From: Snodgrassella alvi
GTDB taxonomy: Bacteria > Pseudomonadota > Gammaproteobacteria > Burkholderiales > Neisseriaceae
Length of the DNA: 42,375 bases
Direction: 5' to 3'
NCBI RefSeq assembly: GCF_002777745.1
Contig: NZ_MEIO01000058.1
Span: 1 to 42,375, forward strand
Shown here: piece by piece, positions 27,976-37,422 of the stretch
Numbering within the stretch: position 1 is the stretch's first letter
Layout: the number at the start of each line of letters is the position of its first letter
Translations under genes and position numbers: made by a program
Notes under the pieces: model-generated
Databases searched by the model: none
Seen by the model: only the letters and a program-made list of their open reading frames with translations
Told to the model about the DNA's origin: nothing

Positions 27976-29176
27976 TTGATGCATGGTTTTCAACAGGTTG
28001 TGCCGGCAGGTTAAAGCGGTTAAAAATATTTCTAGCAATAATTTTCTGTCCTAATATGGTGAAATGAATACCATCTGCACTGCGGGTTTTGATTTTCTTT
28101 CCATTTGATTCGGTTACTGTATCATTGAATTTATCACCATCGCTACCTAGCATAGCTCGGGTATCCACTACATGGCCGTGATTTTTGCTTACTTCATCGG
28201 CCATCACTTCCCGCAGGTAGACCATTTGTTCATTAAGCTTATTTCGGCGCATATCCGGTGGTGTAAGCCATAAAACGGTTACCCTGTGTTGCTGGGCTGT
28301 ATCCATAATGGCTTTAATCTGGCTGCGGTACATGTTTTCCCATTGGGCTGATGCAAAGCTGATGAAGTGGTTGCCATTATGCGGATCGGGAATATCCCAC
28401 GGATCATTCGGGCCGAGAAATACTACTAGTATCTTGATGTGGGGATTATCATTCAAAGTACGGGCAATGGTTTGCGGCCAGTTAAAAAAGCTGGGGTAGC
28501 TAAGTCCGGTACTTTGCTTGCTCAGATTAATAGTTTTAATACCATAATCTTCACTGAGCCATTTCTGCACATGTGGTGCCACACCTTGCATCAGTGAATC
28601 ACCGGCAAAAAATACTTCATCGGTAGAAGTAAGAGTAAAGGCTGCTTTAATACTGTTTTCTCTTGCTGCCTTTTGCAGTATCTGCTGACGTTGCTGTTCG
28701 GCTAATTGTGCCTGTTGCTGTATTCTGGCCTTGTCATCATCAGCGTAAGCATAATGCTTATTAAAAGCAGTAATAATATTGTGGTTGGCTGTGGCAATAT
28801 TCTGATTAAGCCAGCCGATGCCATCATTAAGCATCATGCCTGCCTGTGCGCCGCTTTGCCACCAACGCTGCTGTTTCAATTTTGATAAAATACTATTCTG
28901 ATGATAAGTCTGCTGATAATAAGCCGCTACCGAATTCTGCATCAGCCATAATGAAACACTGGCAGTAATCATTAAAGCGAGAAAAACAAAGCGAAATTGC
29001 TGCTTGTTACTTTTGTCTACCTGTACTTCAGTTTTCGGTTCTTCACTGATAACTACCATAGGCAGGGTAGTGACTGTTTTCAGGCTAACCACGGGCATGT
29101 ACTCAAACTGGCTGTATTTTCTTTGCTGGTTGTGGTTTTGATAAGAAGGCAGACGACGGTATTTAGAAGTTGGCAT
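27965..29176 (-). CDS. patB: Peptidoglycan O-acetyltransferase PatB (DUF459 SGNH protein)
   Basis: 403 residues. A cytoplasmic N-terminus is followed by one membrane helix at about 61-80, a coiled stretch rich in Q and A (150-175) and an SGNH domain. S194 sits in FFAGDSLMQGV, VVFLGPNDPWDI is block III, and D368/H371 are in DGIHFT. PatB takes the acetyl group delivered through PatA and transfers it to C6 of MurNAc in the periplasm. It overlaps patA upstream by 14 bases and ape1 downstream, so all three are translationally coupled. Confidence 0.92.
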   Translation of the reverse strand: MPTSKYRRLPSYQNHNQQRKYSQFEYMPVVSLKTVTTLPMVVISEEPKTEVQVDKSNKQQFRFVFLALMITASVSLWLMQNSVAAYYQQTYHQNSILSKLKQQRWWQSGAQAGMMLNDGIGWLNQNIATANHNIITAFNKHYAYADDDKARIQQQAQLAEQQRQQILQKAARENSIKAAFTLTSTDEVFFAGDSLMQGVAPHVQKWLSEDYGIKTINLSKQSTGLSYPSFFNWPQTIARTLNDNPHIKILVVFLGPNDPWDIPDPHNGNHFISFASAQWENMYRSQIKAIMDTAQQHRVTVLWLTPPDMRRNKLNEQMVYLREVMADEVSKNHGHVVDTRAMLGSDGDKFNDTVTESNGKKIKTRSADGIHFTILGQKIIARNIFNRFNLPAQPVENHASNVH

Positions 29177-30668
29177 AGATAAATCCCGGGATACCAGCCG
29201 GCGCGCAGATTAATACCAGAACCAGTAACAGCAATAAAGGGAGAATCAGGCTGTAGCGAGGTAAGGTATCAGCACGCTCATATAACAGGGTGATGAATTT
29301 TGCCAGCAATGGATACAGTACCCATGCCAGTAACAACAGGCTAAAAAAGTAAAATGGATTAGTACTCAGTGGCACATTAATATGGTTGTATAGCAGTGCA
29401 TGTAACAGGAGTAAGGCATCATTAAGGGTTGGCGCACGGAAAAAAACAAAACAGAAACACACAAAATGTACCGTAAGCACAATACTGATGATTTTGCCTG
29501 CTTTGCCACTGTTACTCAAACCGTTGCGCGCCTGCTCCAGCGTACAATGACGCAGGCGGGAATGCAGCAAGTCGCCTATATTAAGCAGGATCATGCCGGC
29601 ACCGTGTAATAGTCCCCAAATGAGAAAATGCCAGCCATTGCCATGCCAGATACCGGATAAGACCATGGAAATCAGCAAATTGAGCTGAGTACGTGCCGTA
29701 CCGTGCCGGCTGCCACCAAGTGGAATATAAATATAGTCGCGTATCCATGTGGACAGACTGATGTGCCAGCGCAGCCAGAATTCACGGATATTGTGAGCCA
29801 GTAGCGGCGCGCGGAAATTTACTGGCAGACGAAATCCTAACAGCAGCCCTATGGCTACCATCAAATCACTATAGCCGGAAAAATTGAAAAAAAGCTGTAC
29901 GGTATAGCCGTAAATGGCTGCCAGTATCTCCAGACTTTGATACTGCATGGGATTGGCAAATACCGGATCAACCCAGTTGTCGGCAATCCAGCCTGATAAC
30001 CACCAATTTTTCATTAATGCCATTACAATCAGGCATAGTGCCAAAGTGGGTGCCAGAATTCGGCGGCGTTCCGAAGTATGTATTTGTGCCACCATGCCAC
30101 AGGATTTGCCGGATATATCTGTTAGCCCGCGTGTATCACAGGCACGCGCTATCGGGCCAGCAGTGATGGTAGGAAAAAATGCCAGATGCAAAGCCAGACC
30201 GAGCAGGGAAAAATGCCTGTCAGTTGATGTCTGGCGGCTGCGCCCCTGATACAAGGAAACCAGATAACTGATTGCCTGAAATGAATAATAGGATAAGCCC
30301 AGCGGTAATATAACCTCTGCCAGCCAACCGGTATTCAATCTGAGCATATCCAGACTGTTGCCCAGCGAGGTACGGAAAAAATCGAAGTATTTCCACAATA
30401 TCAGATTCAACAGCGTAATAATGCATCCAGTTATCAGCCATATTCTGGGCTTACTGCTGTGATTAATCCGAATAGCAATGACATAAATGAATACGGTGAA
30501 TATTAATAAGGCAATCAATGCCTGCGCTTGCCCGCTCAGATAAACAATTAGATAGCTGGTACACAGCAAAAGCAGATTTTGCAGCTGTGGTTTGGCACTT
30601 AAAAGCCAGTACAGACAAAAAAAAGCGATAAACGACAGACCGAATTCGATGGAAATAAAGCTAAACAT
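29163..30668 (-). CDS. patA: MBOAT acetyl exporter PatA for peptidoglycan O-acetylation
   Basis: 501 residues, highly hydrophobic, with the MBOAT/AlgI pattern: LPLGLSYYSFQAISYL, FFNFSGYSDLMVAIGLLLGF, EFWLRWHISLSTWIRDYIYIPLGGS (297-320), then the active-site histidine region SGIWHGNGWHFLIWG with H342. It carries acetyl groups across the inner membrane. Because patB and ape1 follow directly, peptidoglycan O-acetylation is far more likely than alginate acetylation; no alginate genes are present. It is the first gene of the cluster, after a 722-base gap that must hold the promoter. Confidence 0.92.
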   Translation of the reverse strand: MFSFISIEFGLSFIAFFCLYWLLSAKPQLQNLLLLCTSYLIVYLSGQAQALIALLIFTVFIYVIAIRINHSSKPRIWLITGCIITLLNLILWKYFDFFRTSLGNSLDMLRLNTGWLAEVILPLGLSYYSFQAISYLVSLYQGRSRQTSTDRHFSLLGLALHLAFFPTITAGPIARACDTRGLTDISGKSCGMVAQIHTSERRRILAPTLALCLIVMALMKNWWLSGWIADNWVDPVFANPMQYQSLEILAAIYGYTVQLFFNFSGYSDLMVAIGLLLGFRLPVNFRAPLLAHNIREFWLRWHISLSTWIRDYIYIPLGGSRHGTARTQLNLLISMVLSGIWHGNGWHFLIWGLLHGAGMILLNIGDLLHSRLRHCTLEQARNGLSNSGKAGKIISIVLTVHFVCFCFVFFRAPTLNDALLLLHALLYNHINVPLSTNPFYFFSLLLLAWVLYPLLAKFITLLYERADTLPRYSLILPLLLLLVLVLICAPAGIPGFIYANF

Positions 30669-31390
30669 GAAGCAAATGAACAGTCAAAAGAGAGTGATTG
30701 TTAAACTGCGCCAAACAAAACTAAGTAGAAAAGTTTATTTTTAGAATCAGTTAATTCATGTTTATGCATATCGCAGGATGCTGATAAGAAAGCTATACGC
30801 CTGCTGTTGCAATAACAGGATTGCAGTCGAATAATGCTGTTATCAGCATATTATTGATACGCTAAGAATTAATATTCACACATTATGAGTTTAAAGTTTG
30901 TAATTCAGACAGGGTAAGGATTTGCCCTGATATTACATTGCTGAATGTGCATTCTTTTCAGTTAATCTGAATTGGCTATAATCCCCTTAATCCGATACTG
31001 CATGTCAAGGTTAATCGCATCAATAAAGGGTAATGGTATTTTACATGCAAGTGTGAAGTATTGTAACGAAATTTAGACATAAAAATTTGTTATCAAAATA
31101 AATTTAATTTAAGGTTATGACTATTAATGTCAGGCAACATGCACAGTTTTTACCATTTTCGCGCCTATGAATGCTTCCAGCTGCAAAACTTGATTGAAAC
31201 ACCGGTAGATATCCTTTTTTTTCTGCTATTATCAAATCAACTCAAGTATTCATTAGTGGTAAGGATATTTGTGTCTGCGAGATGTTCTGGAATTATCTGT
31301 CTGTAAACAATTGGCGCAAAAGAGTTAGACTTTTGCCCTATGTCAGAGTTTAGCCTGTAACCAATATCAGAGGATTAAAAAAGGCTTTAT
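30669..31390. other. Non-coding region between divergent patA and CDF exporter genes
   Basis: 722 bases with the promoters of both neighbours. A TATAAT at 30977-30982 is a candidate -10 with a poor -35 partner and lies over 400 bases before the exporter gene. A possible small hairpin CAGGG/CCCTG sits near 30910-30930. A 59-codon reading frame at 31127-31306 (plus) has no good ribosome site and no recognised motif. AAGG lies before the exporter start. A long leader or a small RNA is possible but not shown. Confidence 0.5.
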
Positions 31391-32368
31391 ATGCACGAAC
31401 ATAACCAAATACATGAACATAATCATCATAGTGCACACCATCACCATTTAAGTGCGCACAGTAGCGATAAACAGGTTTTACGCATTTCCCTGCTGGTTAT
31501 CGGCGCATATATGGTGGTAGAAATTATTGGAGGCTGGTTAACCAATAGCTTGGCTCTGCTGTCGGATGCCGGGCATATGTTTTCAGATGCGCTTGCACTG
31601 GCATTATCCTTAATTGCATTTCATCTGAGTGAACGCCCGGTTAATCAGCGCCAGACTTTTGGCTATAAGCGTTTTGAAATTATTGCTGCTGCGGTGAATG
31701 GCATGGCACTGATGGCGATTGCAGTGGTGATTGTCTATGAGGCAATAAGTCGCTTTGTCAATCCGCCAGATATTGCCACCCGTGGTATGCTGATTATCAG
31801 TATTCTGGGCTTACTTGTGAATATTGCCATAGCTTGGTACATGTATCGCAGCAGTGAAACCGAGCATAATGTCAATATGCGCGGTGCCTTTTTACATGTG
31901 CTGGGTGATTTACTGGGTTCTGTGGGGGCAATTGTTGCCGCCATACTCATGATGCTGTTTGGCTGGCGCTGGGCGGATCCGCTAGCCAGTATAGTGGTAG
32001 CCTGTCTGATTGCCTACAGTGGCATCGGGATATTAAAAACTACCTTGCGCATTCTAATGGAAGGTACACCGGATACTGTTGAATTGGAACATTTGGGTAA
32101 AGTGATTCTGGAGATATCCGGAATTAAAGCTGTACACGATTTACATGCATGGACTATTACCAGCAACATGAATGCTTTATCCTGCCATATCGTAGTAGAT
32201 GGTGCTTTAACAGTTACTGAAGCCGAAAAACTGGTAAATAAGCTGGCAGAAGTATTACTTCAGCATGGCATTCATCATGTGACCGTACAGACAGAAAGTA
32301 TTGCCCATACGCACAGTAATGACTTGTTATGTTGTATGCCATCGGGGGCTCATCGGCATGCGCATTAA
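31391..32368 (+). CDS. Cation diffusion facilitator, zinc exporter (ZitB/CzcD type)
   Basis: 325 residues. The histidine-rich N-terminus (about 12 His in the first 23 residues) is followed by six membrane helices. Metal-site motifs are SDAGHMFSD (58-66, helix 2) and HVLGDLLGS (helix 5). The cytoplasmic C-terminal domain has DLHAWTITSNMNALSCHI and ends in a second His/Cys-rich tail. The H-x3-D pattern points to Zn2+/proton antiport out of the cytoplasm. AAGG lies six bases before the ATG. The HAD gene follows after 36 bases, so they may share a transcript. Confidence 0.94.
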   Translation: MHEHNQIHEHNHHSAHHHHLSAHSSDKQVLRISLLVIGAYMVVEIIGGWLTNSLALLSDAGHMFSDALALALSLIAFHLSERPVNQRQTFGYKRFEIIAAAVNGMALMAIAVVIVYEAISRFVNPPDIATRGMLIISILGLLVNIAIAWYMYRSSETEHNVNMRGAFLHVLGDLLGSVGAIVAAILMMLFGWRWADPLASIVVACLIAYSGIGILKTTLRILMEGTPDTVELEHLGKVILEISGIKAVHDLHAWTITSNMNALSCHIVVDGALTVTEAEKLVNKLAEVLLQHGIHHVTVQTESIAHTHSNDLLCCMPSGAHRHAH

Positions 32369-32404
32369 TGCAATACATGTAGATTATATACTGGATAGAA
32401 AATC

Positions 32405-33058
32405 ATGATTAAAGCAGTGTTATTTGATTTGGATGGTACGCTTGCGGATACTGCGCCGGATTTAGGTGCTGCTCTCAATAGAGTACTGGAGAAGCAGCAT
32501 TTACCACCCAGAAGCATGGCAGAAATTCGTCCGATTGCCAGTCATGGCGCCGCGGGGCTGATTAAGCTGGGTACAGGGATGCGGCCAGACAATCCCGAGT
32601 TTCCCGCTTTAAGACAGGCTTTCTTGGACGAGTATGAACTGCACTTCACCGAGCAAACAGTACTGTTTGGTGGTATTGATGAGGTATTACAAAAGCTGGC
32701 TCAGCAGAATATAGTCTGGGGTATTATCACCAACAAGCCGCATGTATTTACCGATCGATTAGTACCAAAACTGGGTTGTAGTATTGCGCCAGCAGTTGTG
32801 GTAAGCGGCGATACGACCAGTGCACCCAAGCCGAGTACCGAACCAATGTATTATGCTTGCCGGCAAATCAACGTGATGCCTGAAAACTGCCTGTATATCG
32901 GTGATGCGGAACGTGATATGCAGGCCGGACGCAATGCAGGTATGATAACGGTACTGGCAAACTGGGGTTATATCAGTGCGCAAGATAATACAGCAAGCTG
33001 GCCGGCAGATTATATTATTGAACAGCCAAAAGAAATTCTCAGATTGCTGACAAAATAG
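32405..33058 (+). CDS. HAD-family phosphatase (Gph/MupP-like)
   Basis: 217 residues. HAD motif I is FDLDGTLADT (D8, D10), motif II ITNK near 108-111, motif III the lysine in APKPSTEP, and motif IV YIGDAERDMQAGRNAG. A four-helix cap lies between motifs I and II. The size and cap fit phosphoglycolate phosphatase (Gph), which clears 2-phosphoglycolate from DNA repair. MurNAc-6-phosphate phosphatase MupP is a close relative and would fit the AnmK product in this genome; the sequence alone does not decide between them. The racemase gene follows after 25 bases. Confidence 0.87.
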   Translation: MIKAVLFDLDGTLADTAPDLGAALNRVLEKQHLPPRSMAEIRPIASHGAAGLIKLGTGMRPDNPEFPALRQAFLDEYELHFTEQTVLFGGIDEVLQKLAQQNIVWGIITNKPHVFTDRLVPKLGCSIAPAVVVSGDTTSAPKPSTEPMYYACRQINVMPENCLYIGDAERDMQAGRNAGMITVLANWGYISAQDNTASWPADYIIEQPKEILRLLTK

Positions 33059-33083
33059 CTGTTTAACTAACAAAAGGGATATC

Positions 33084-33785
33084 ATGAAAATCATTGGTTT
33101 ACTGGGTGGCATGAGCTGGGAAAGCTCTGCCGAATATTACCGCATGATTAATGAACAAGTACGTGACCGTCTGGGTAGACCGCATTCAGCCCGAAGCGTC
33201 ATGTTATCCGTAGACTTTGCAGAAATTGAAACATTGCAGCATCAGGGGTGCTGGGATAAATTGGCAGAAAACATGTGTACGGCTGCGCGCCAACTGGAGC
33301 AGGGCGGAGCACAATGCATCGTAATTTGTACCAATACCATGCATCGCATGGCCGAACAGGTACAGAACACCGTGCGCATTCCACTGCTGCATATTGCCGA
33401 TGCAACTGCACAGCAGATTTGTCGCCAAAAACTGTACAAAGTGGGTTTGCTAGGTACAGAATTCACCATGAAACAAGATTTTTATAAAGGGCGGCTTACA
33501 GATAAATTTGGTTTGGAAGTACTGATTCCGAATGACACAGATTGCCACACCGTACACAAAATCATTTATAACGAACTGGTATCAGGTATTATCCGAGAAG
33601 AATCACGCCAGCAGTACCGGCAAATTATCCAGCGTCTGGTAGATGCAGGTGCACAAGCGATTATTCTGGGCTGTACCGAAATTATGTTACTGGTGTCGCA
33701 GGCTGATAGTCCTGTTCCGGTATTTGATACCACTGCTATCCATGCAACTGCCGCCGTAGACTGGGCTTTGGCAGATGAGCAATAA
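33084..33785 (+). CDS. Aspartate/glutamate racemase family protein (YgeA-like amino-acid racemase)
   Basis: 233 residues. It opens with MKIIGLLGGMSWESSAEYYR and has the two catalytic cysteine motifs of PLP-independent racemases, C82 in ICTNTMH and C197 in LGCTEI. LLGTEFTMKQDFYKGRL and PVFDTTAIHA match E. coli YgeA closely. YgeA racemises several amino acids with broad specificity, making non-canonical D-amino acids. AAAGGG lies nine bases before the ATG. It is last in the run with the CDF exporter and HAD genes and ends before a strong hairpin. Confidence 0.92.
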   Translation: MKIIGLLGGMSWESSAEYYRMINEQVRDRLGRPHSARSVMLSVDFAEIETLQHQGCWDKLAENMCTAARQLEQGGAQCIVICTNTMHRMAEQVQNTVRIPLLHIADATAQQICRQKLYKVGLLGTEFTMKQDFYKGRLTDKFGLEVLIPNDTDCHTVHKIIYNELVSGIIREESRQQYRQIIQRLVDAGAQAIILGCTEIMLLVSQADSPVPVFDTTAIHATAAVDWALADEQ

Positions 33786-33842
33786 ATACGCAGCATGTTT
33801 TCGATATCGTAAAAACGCTAATATATAAACTAATACAAAACC

Positions 33843-33885
33843 AAAACTGATGGTCATTATCTGCTCATCGCCATCAGTTTTTTTT
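33843..33885. terminator. Bidirectional terminator between the racemase gene and nnrD
   Basis: AAAACTGATGG (33843-33853) pairs with CCATCAGTTTT (33871-33881) around a 17-base loop. A T run follows on the plus strand and TTTTGGTTTTG on the minus strand. Confidence 0.87.
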
Positions 33886-33892
33886 ATCGTAT

Positions 33893-34783
33893 TCAGACTG
33901 GTTCAGTCAGGCGGTTACGCAGCCAGCGTACAGCTGCTGCTATTTCACCGGCACATAAACCTATGGGACCGATTTCACTGGCTGCAAGAATGTCTGCCGC
34001 AGCACCATGTAACCACACACCAGCATAAACAGCCTGTTGTGGCGGTATGCGTTGAGCCAGTAAACTGCCAATAATTCCAGCCAGCACATCACCACTACCG
34101 GCAGTTGCCAGCCCTGAATTACCCGTTTCATTTTGCTGTACCTGCCCGTTGGGCGACGCTATCAGACTCTGGTGGCCTTTCAGAACTACCCATGCACCAT
34201 ATTTTTCGGCCAGACAGCACACAGCCTGATAACGGTTATTCTGTATCTCACCGATCGTACAATGTAACAGACGTGCTGCTTCGCCCAAATGCGGCGTTAA
34301 AATAATGTCTTGTTGATTTTGTCTGCTGCTCAGCAAAGCCGGCTGTTGTGCCACCAAATTAAGCGCGTCGGCATCCAGTAGCATAGGGACGACACTGTTC
34401 TGTTGCAGACATTCAGTCAGCTTAGTTAAAGCAGATGTTTCTGTTCCCAGACCGCAGCCAATCACCCATGCAGTAATATCTGAGCGTTGTAGCAGCCGAT
34501 TTGTAGTACTCAGCATAATTTCAGGCTGCTGAAACAGTAACGGTATTGGTAAAGCAGGCTGGTGAAAGCCAAGCCAGACTTTACCACAACCACAATGCAA
34601 AGCAGCTATGCCCGCCAATGTAATCGAACCGGCCATCCCTTCAGCACCACCCACAATACCTAGTGTACCAAATGTACCTTTGTGGCTTTGCGACGAGCGT
34701 GGCTGGCACAGAGCCGGGAACTGTGCTTGTGCCAGTCGCTGCCATTGTCTCAGAATATCCTTATCAATCTGAAACCTGTTCAT
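33893..34783 (-). CDS. nnrD: ADP-dependent NAD(P)H-hydrate dehydratase (YjeF C-terminal type)
   Basis: 296 residues, the dehydratase alone without the epimerase domain of E. coli NnrD. HKGTFGTLGIVGGAEGMAGSITLAG holds the start of the fold, LDADALN and LTPHLGEAARLL are middle motifs, and GNSGLATAGSGDVLAGIIGSLLAQ is the signature with the catalytic aspartate. It repairs hydrated NADH and NADPH formed by heat or enzyme side reactions, using ADP. It is 72 bases downstream of glnD on the same strand, so cca-glnD-nnrD may be one unit. A partner epimerase is not in this window. Confidence 0.94.
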   Translation of the reverse strand: MNRFQIDKDILRQWQRLAQAQFPALCQPRSSQSHKGTFGTLGIVGGAEGMAGSITLAGIAALHCGCGKVWLGFHQPALPIPLLFQQPEIMLSTTNRLLQRSDITAWVIGCGLGTETSALTKLTECLQQNSVVPMLLDADALNLVAQQPALLSSRQNQQDIILTPHLGEAARLLHCTIGEIQNNRYQAVCCLAEKYGAWVVLKGHQSLIASPNGQVQQNETGNSGLATAGSGDVLAGIIGSLLAQRIPPQQAVYAGVWLHGAAADILAASEIGPIGLCAGEIAAAVRWLRNRLTEPV

Positions 34784-34855
34784 TGCCTGCTCCCTGTCAT
34801 TACTGCTTGCTGTAATTGTAATGTATATATTCCAGATGATGCGAATTATCTCTGC

Positions 34856-37420
34856 TCACAGCAGAAGCTGATCTAGTAATGCATTTTTAAGCCGTAATTG
34901 CTGCTGGGTATCGGCCAGCTGGGGTGCATACACCAAGAAACTGTCTTCCACACGTTCATCCAGAGTAGTGATTTTGGCAAAACGGATACTGATGTTCAGT
35001 TCGGATAAAACTGCGGCAATATTGGCAAGTAAGAATCGCCGGTTGGCCGTGATAATGTGCAAGTTATACCAGCCAGCATTATCTTCCTCATCAATGCTGA
35101 TGCGCGGTGCAATCGGCATATGGCGACTGCGCCGGCTCAGTTTGGCCGGATTAGTCGCAGACATCGGCAGATGACCGTTGACAAACTGATTCAAGGTCAG
35201 CTCGGTTTTATTCTGAATAGCCAGATAATCTCCTGTATTGAGCATCGAGGGAAATTGCAGAATAAACGTATCCAGAATAAAGTTGTGATCAGTAATATAA
35301 GCGCGGGCAGTCAGAATATTCATACCAGCCTCACTGAAAACTGAAGCCAGTTCAGCAAACAACTTCGGACGATTGGGCATGTATACCATTACTTTTAAAG
35401 TGTCAGTATCCGGTAGTAGCCTGCTGTGTGCCTGTGCCTGCTGTTCATAATTAATTATTTTCGACAAATGCCACAGGATATCTTGCCACTCATGGCGAGC
35501 AAAATAGGCCTGTCCCAGAATGTGCCACAATTCGCGTTGCTGTGCTTCGCTGATATGATACTGGCTTAATTCATGTATTGCCTGCTGCCGGCGGTCAAGG
35601 ATGGCCGTTTGCCGGTTGCTTTGTTTACCGTTCAAATGGTGCAATGCGGCTTTATATAAGCTTTCCAGTAGGCTGGCTTTCCATGAGTTCCAGATTTTCG
35701 GATTGGTGCCACGGATATCTGCTACCGTAAGTAGATACAGAGCAGTCAGGCGCTCAACTGTTTGTACCTGTTTACTAAATCGGGCAACCACTTCCGGATC
35801 CTGAATATCTTCTTTCTGTGCTGTAGTCGACATCAGCAGATGCTGTTGCACCAGCCACGCGAGTAAATCACTTTCTTCCTTGTCCAGAAAATGATCTTCA
35901 GCAAAACGCCGCGCGTCGGACACACCCTTTTGCGCATGGTCGCCGCCACGTCCTTTGGCGATATCATGAAAAAGTGCTGCCATATATAAAATGTGCTGAC
36001 GTGCAAAGGTATGCATCAGAGTCGAAGCAAAAGGCAACTCATGGCTGTGCTGTTCCATAGCCAGACGCCGCATATTGCGTACTACCATTAAAATATGGTC
36101 GTCTACCGGATAAATATGAAACAAATCATGTTGCAGCAAACCTACGATTTTTCCCCATGCAGGCAGATAGCGTCCCAATACCCCATATAAATTAATAAAT
36201 CGCAGCAAATGGGTTAACCCGTCTCCATGTCTGAAGAAACTGGCAAAGCACTTGCGGTTAACCGGATTCTGATAAAACTCTTCATTAACCAACTGGTGTG
36301 CTGCTGTCCACCAGACACGTAAGGTTTTAGGAGCGAGACCAATAATATCGCTGTGTTCCTGAGCAATGCGCAAAATAGTAAAAATATGTTCTGGTTTTTG
36401 CTGGAAAAGATCAAGATCGTGTACCGCTAGCATATTGCCAACCTGATAATAATGCTGATCAAGTTCCACTACTACCCGGGGCAGTGCCGCATAGACGCGA
36501 TCGCGCAGCATCGGCACCAGAATACCACTGAGCTGTTTTACCCCTTTTAGTGCACGGTAAAAATCATGCATTAGTTTTTCACTGGCACGAGAAGTTGCAT
36601 CATCACGATACCCCAGATTCTGCGCTACCTGTGTTTGCAGATCGAAAATCAGCCTATCTTCTGCCCGTTTGGCAGTCAGATGCAGCTCAATGCGAATCTT
36701 TGCCAGCCGTTTCTGGCAGCTGAGTAACAGTTTTGCTTCAGTATGGTTTAAGATCGCATTTTTCATCAGGTCATGAATATGTGGTGATAATCCCTGAACC
36801 TTTGCCAGCCATAATAGCGTATGAATATCACGTAAACCACCCTGAGTGGTTTTTACATTAGCTTCCAGCAGACTGGCTTCTCCTGAAGCTTTAGCGTAAC
36901 GTTGCCATTGCTCCAGTATTTTGCCTTCAATAAAAGCGGCTACATCCCTTTGTAAACCAAGTTGATGGATAAATTTCGTTGCTAGCTGCCGTTGTCCGCA
37001 TAAAAAGCGGCTTTCCAGTAGAGCAGAATCGCCTGTTAAATCCTGCCGTGCACTTTCACATAACTCCTCAATCGTGCCCACCTTTGGTGCTGGCTGTAAA
37101 TGAATATCCCATAATATTTGTACAAACGTGGCAATCTGCTGTTGCAGTTCATCATCAATCGCATTTTTGCTGACAATAGCCATATCCATGTCTGAATACG
37201 GATACATTTCGCCACGGCCAAAACCACCTATAGCCAGTAAACATAATTCTTGTCCGGCAAAGAATTCCTGCCATAGCGTTGTTACCACTTCGGTAATAAT
37301 CTCGGTATGCTGGCGAAAATACACAAACGGGTGCTGGCGTTGGCGGAACACCTCAGCAGCAAGCTGCTTGTGTTGATTTAATTTTTCCGACAATTGAGTT
37401 ACAAGTGCTGAGACAGACAT
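34856..37420 (-). CDS. glnD: Bifunctional PII uridylyltransferase/uridylyl-removing enzyme GlnD
   Basis: 854 residues, the usual length. The nucleotidyltransferase motif GGFGRGEMYPYSDMDM is at 65-80 with D77 and D79. The helical GlnD linker follows, then the HD phosphohydrolase (LFHDIAKGRGGDHA) that removes UMP. Two ACT domains close the protein (MVYMPNRPKLFAELASVFSEAG and IITANRRFLLANIAAVLSELN), which sense glutamine. GlnD uridylylates PII proteins when nitrogen is short. cca ends only two bases upstream. SDMDM replaces the more usual SDIDL/SDVDL; the aspartates are kept. Confidence 0.96.
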   Translation of the reverse strand: MSVSALVTQLSEKLNQHKQLAAEVFRQRQHPFVYFRQHTEIITEVVTTLWQEFFAGQELCLLAIGGFGRGEMYPYSDMDMAIVSKNAIDDELQQQIATFVQILWDIHLQPAPKVGTIEELCESARQDLTGDSALLESRFLCGQRQLATKFIHQLGLQRDVAAFIEGKILEQWQRYAKASGEASLLEANVKTTQGGLRDIHTLLWLAKVQGLSPHIHDLMKNAILNHTEAKLLLSCQKRLAKIRIELHLTAKRAEDRLIFDLQTQVAQNLGYRDDATSRASEKLMHDFYRALKGVKQLSGILVPMLRDRVYAALPRVVVELDQHYYQVGNMLAVHDLDLFQQKPEHIFTILRIAQEHSDIIGLAPKTLRVWWTAAHQLVNEEFYQNPVNRKCFASFFRHGDGLTHLLRFINLYGVLGRYLPAWGKIVGLLQHDLFHIYPVDDHILMVVRNMRRLAMEQHSHELPFASTLMHTFARQHILYMAALFHDIAKGRGGDHAQKGVSDARRFAEDHFLDKEESDLLAWLVQQHLLMSTTAQKEDIQDPEVVARFSKQVQTVERLTALYLLTVADIRGTNPKIWNSWKASLLESLYKAALHHLNGKQSNRQTAILDRRQQAIHELSQYHISEAQQRELWHILGQAYFARHEWQDILWHLSKIINYEQQAQAHSRLLPDTDTLKVMVYMPNRPKLFAELASVFSEAGMNILTARAYITDHNFILDTFILQFPSMLNTGDYLAIQNKTELTLNQFVNGHLPMSATNPAKLSRRSRHMPIAPRISIDEEDNAGWYNLHIITANRRFLLANIAAVLSELNISIRFAKITTLDERVEDSFLVYAPQLADTQQQLRLKNALLDQLLL

Positions 37421-37422
37421 AG

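Noticed and set aside
31127-31306. 59-codon plus-strand frame in the patA-CDF gap
   Set aside because: No good ribosome site or family motif; kept only as a note in the region entry.
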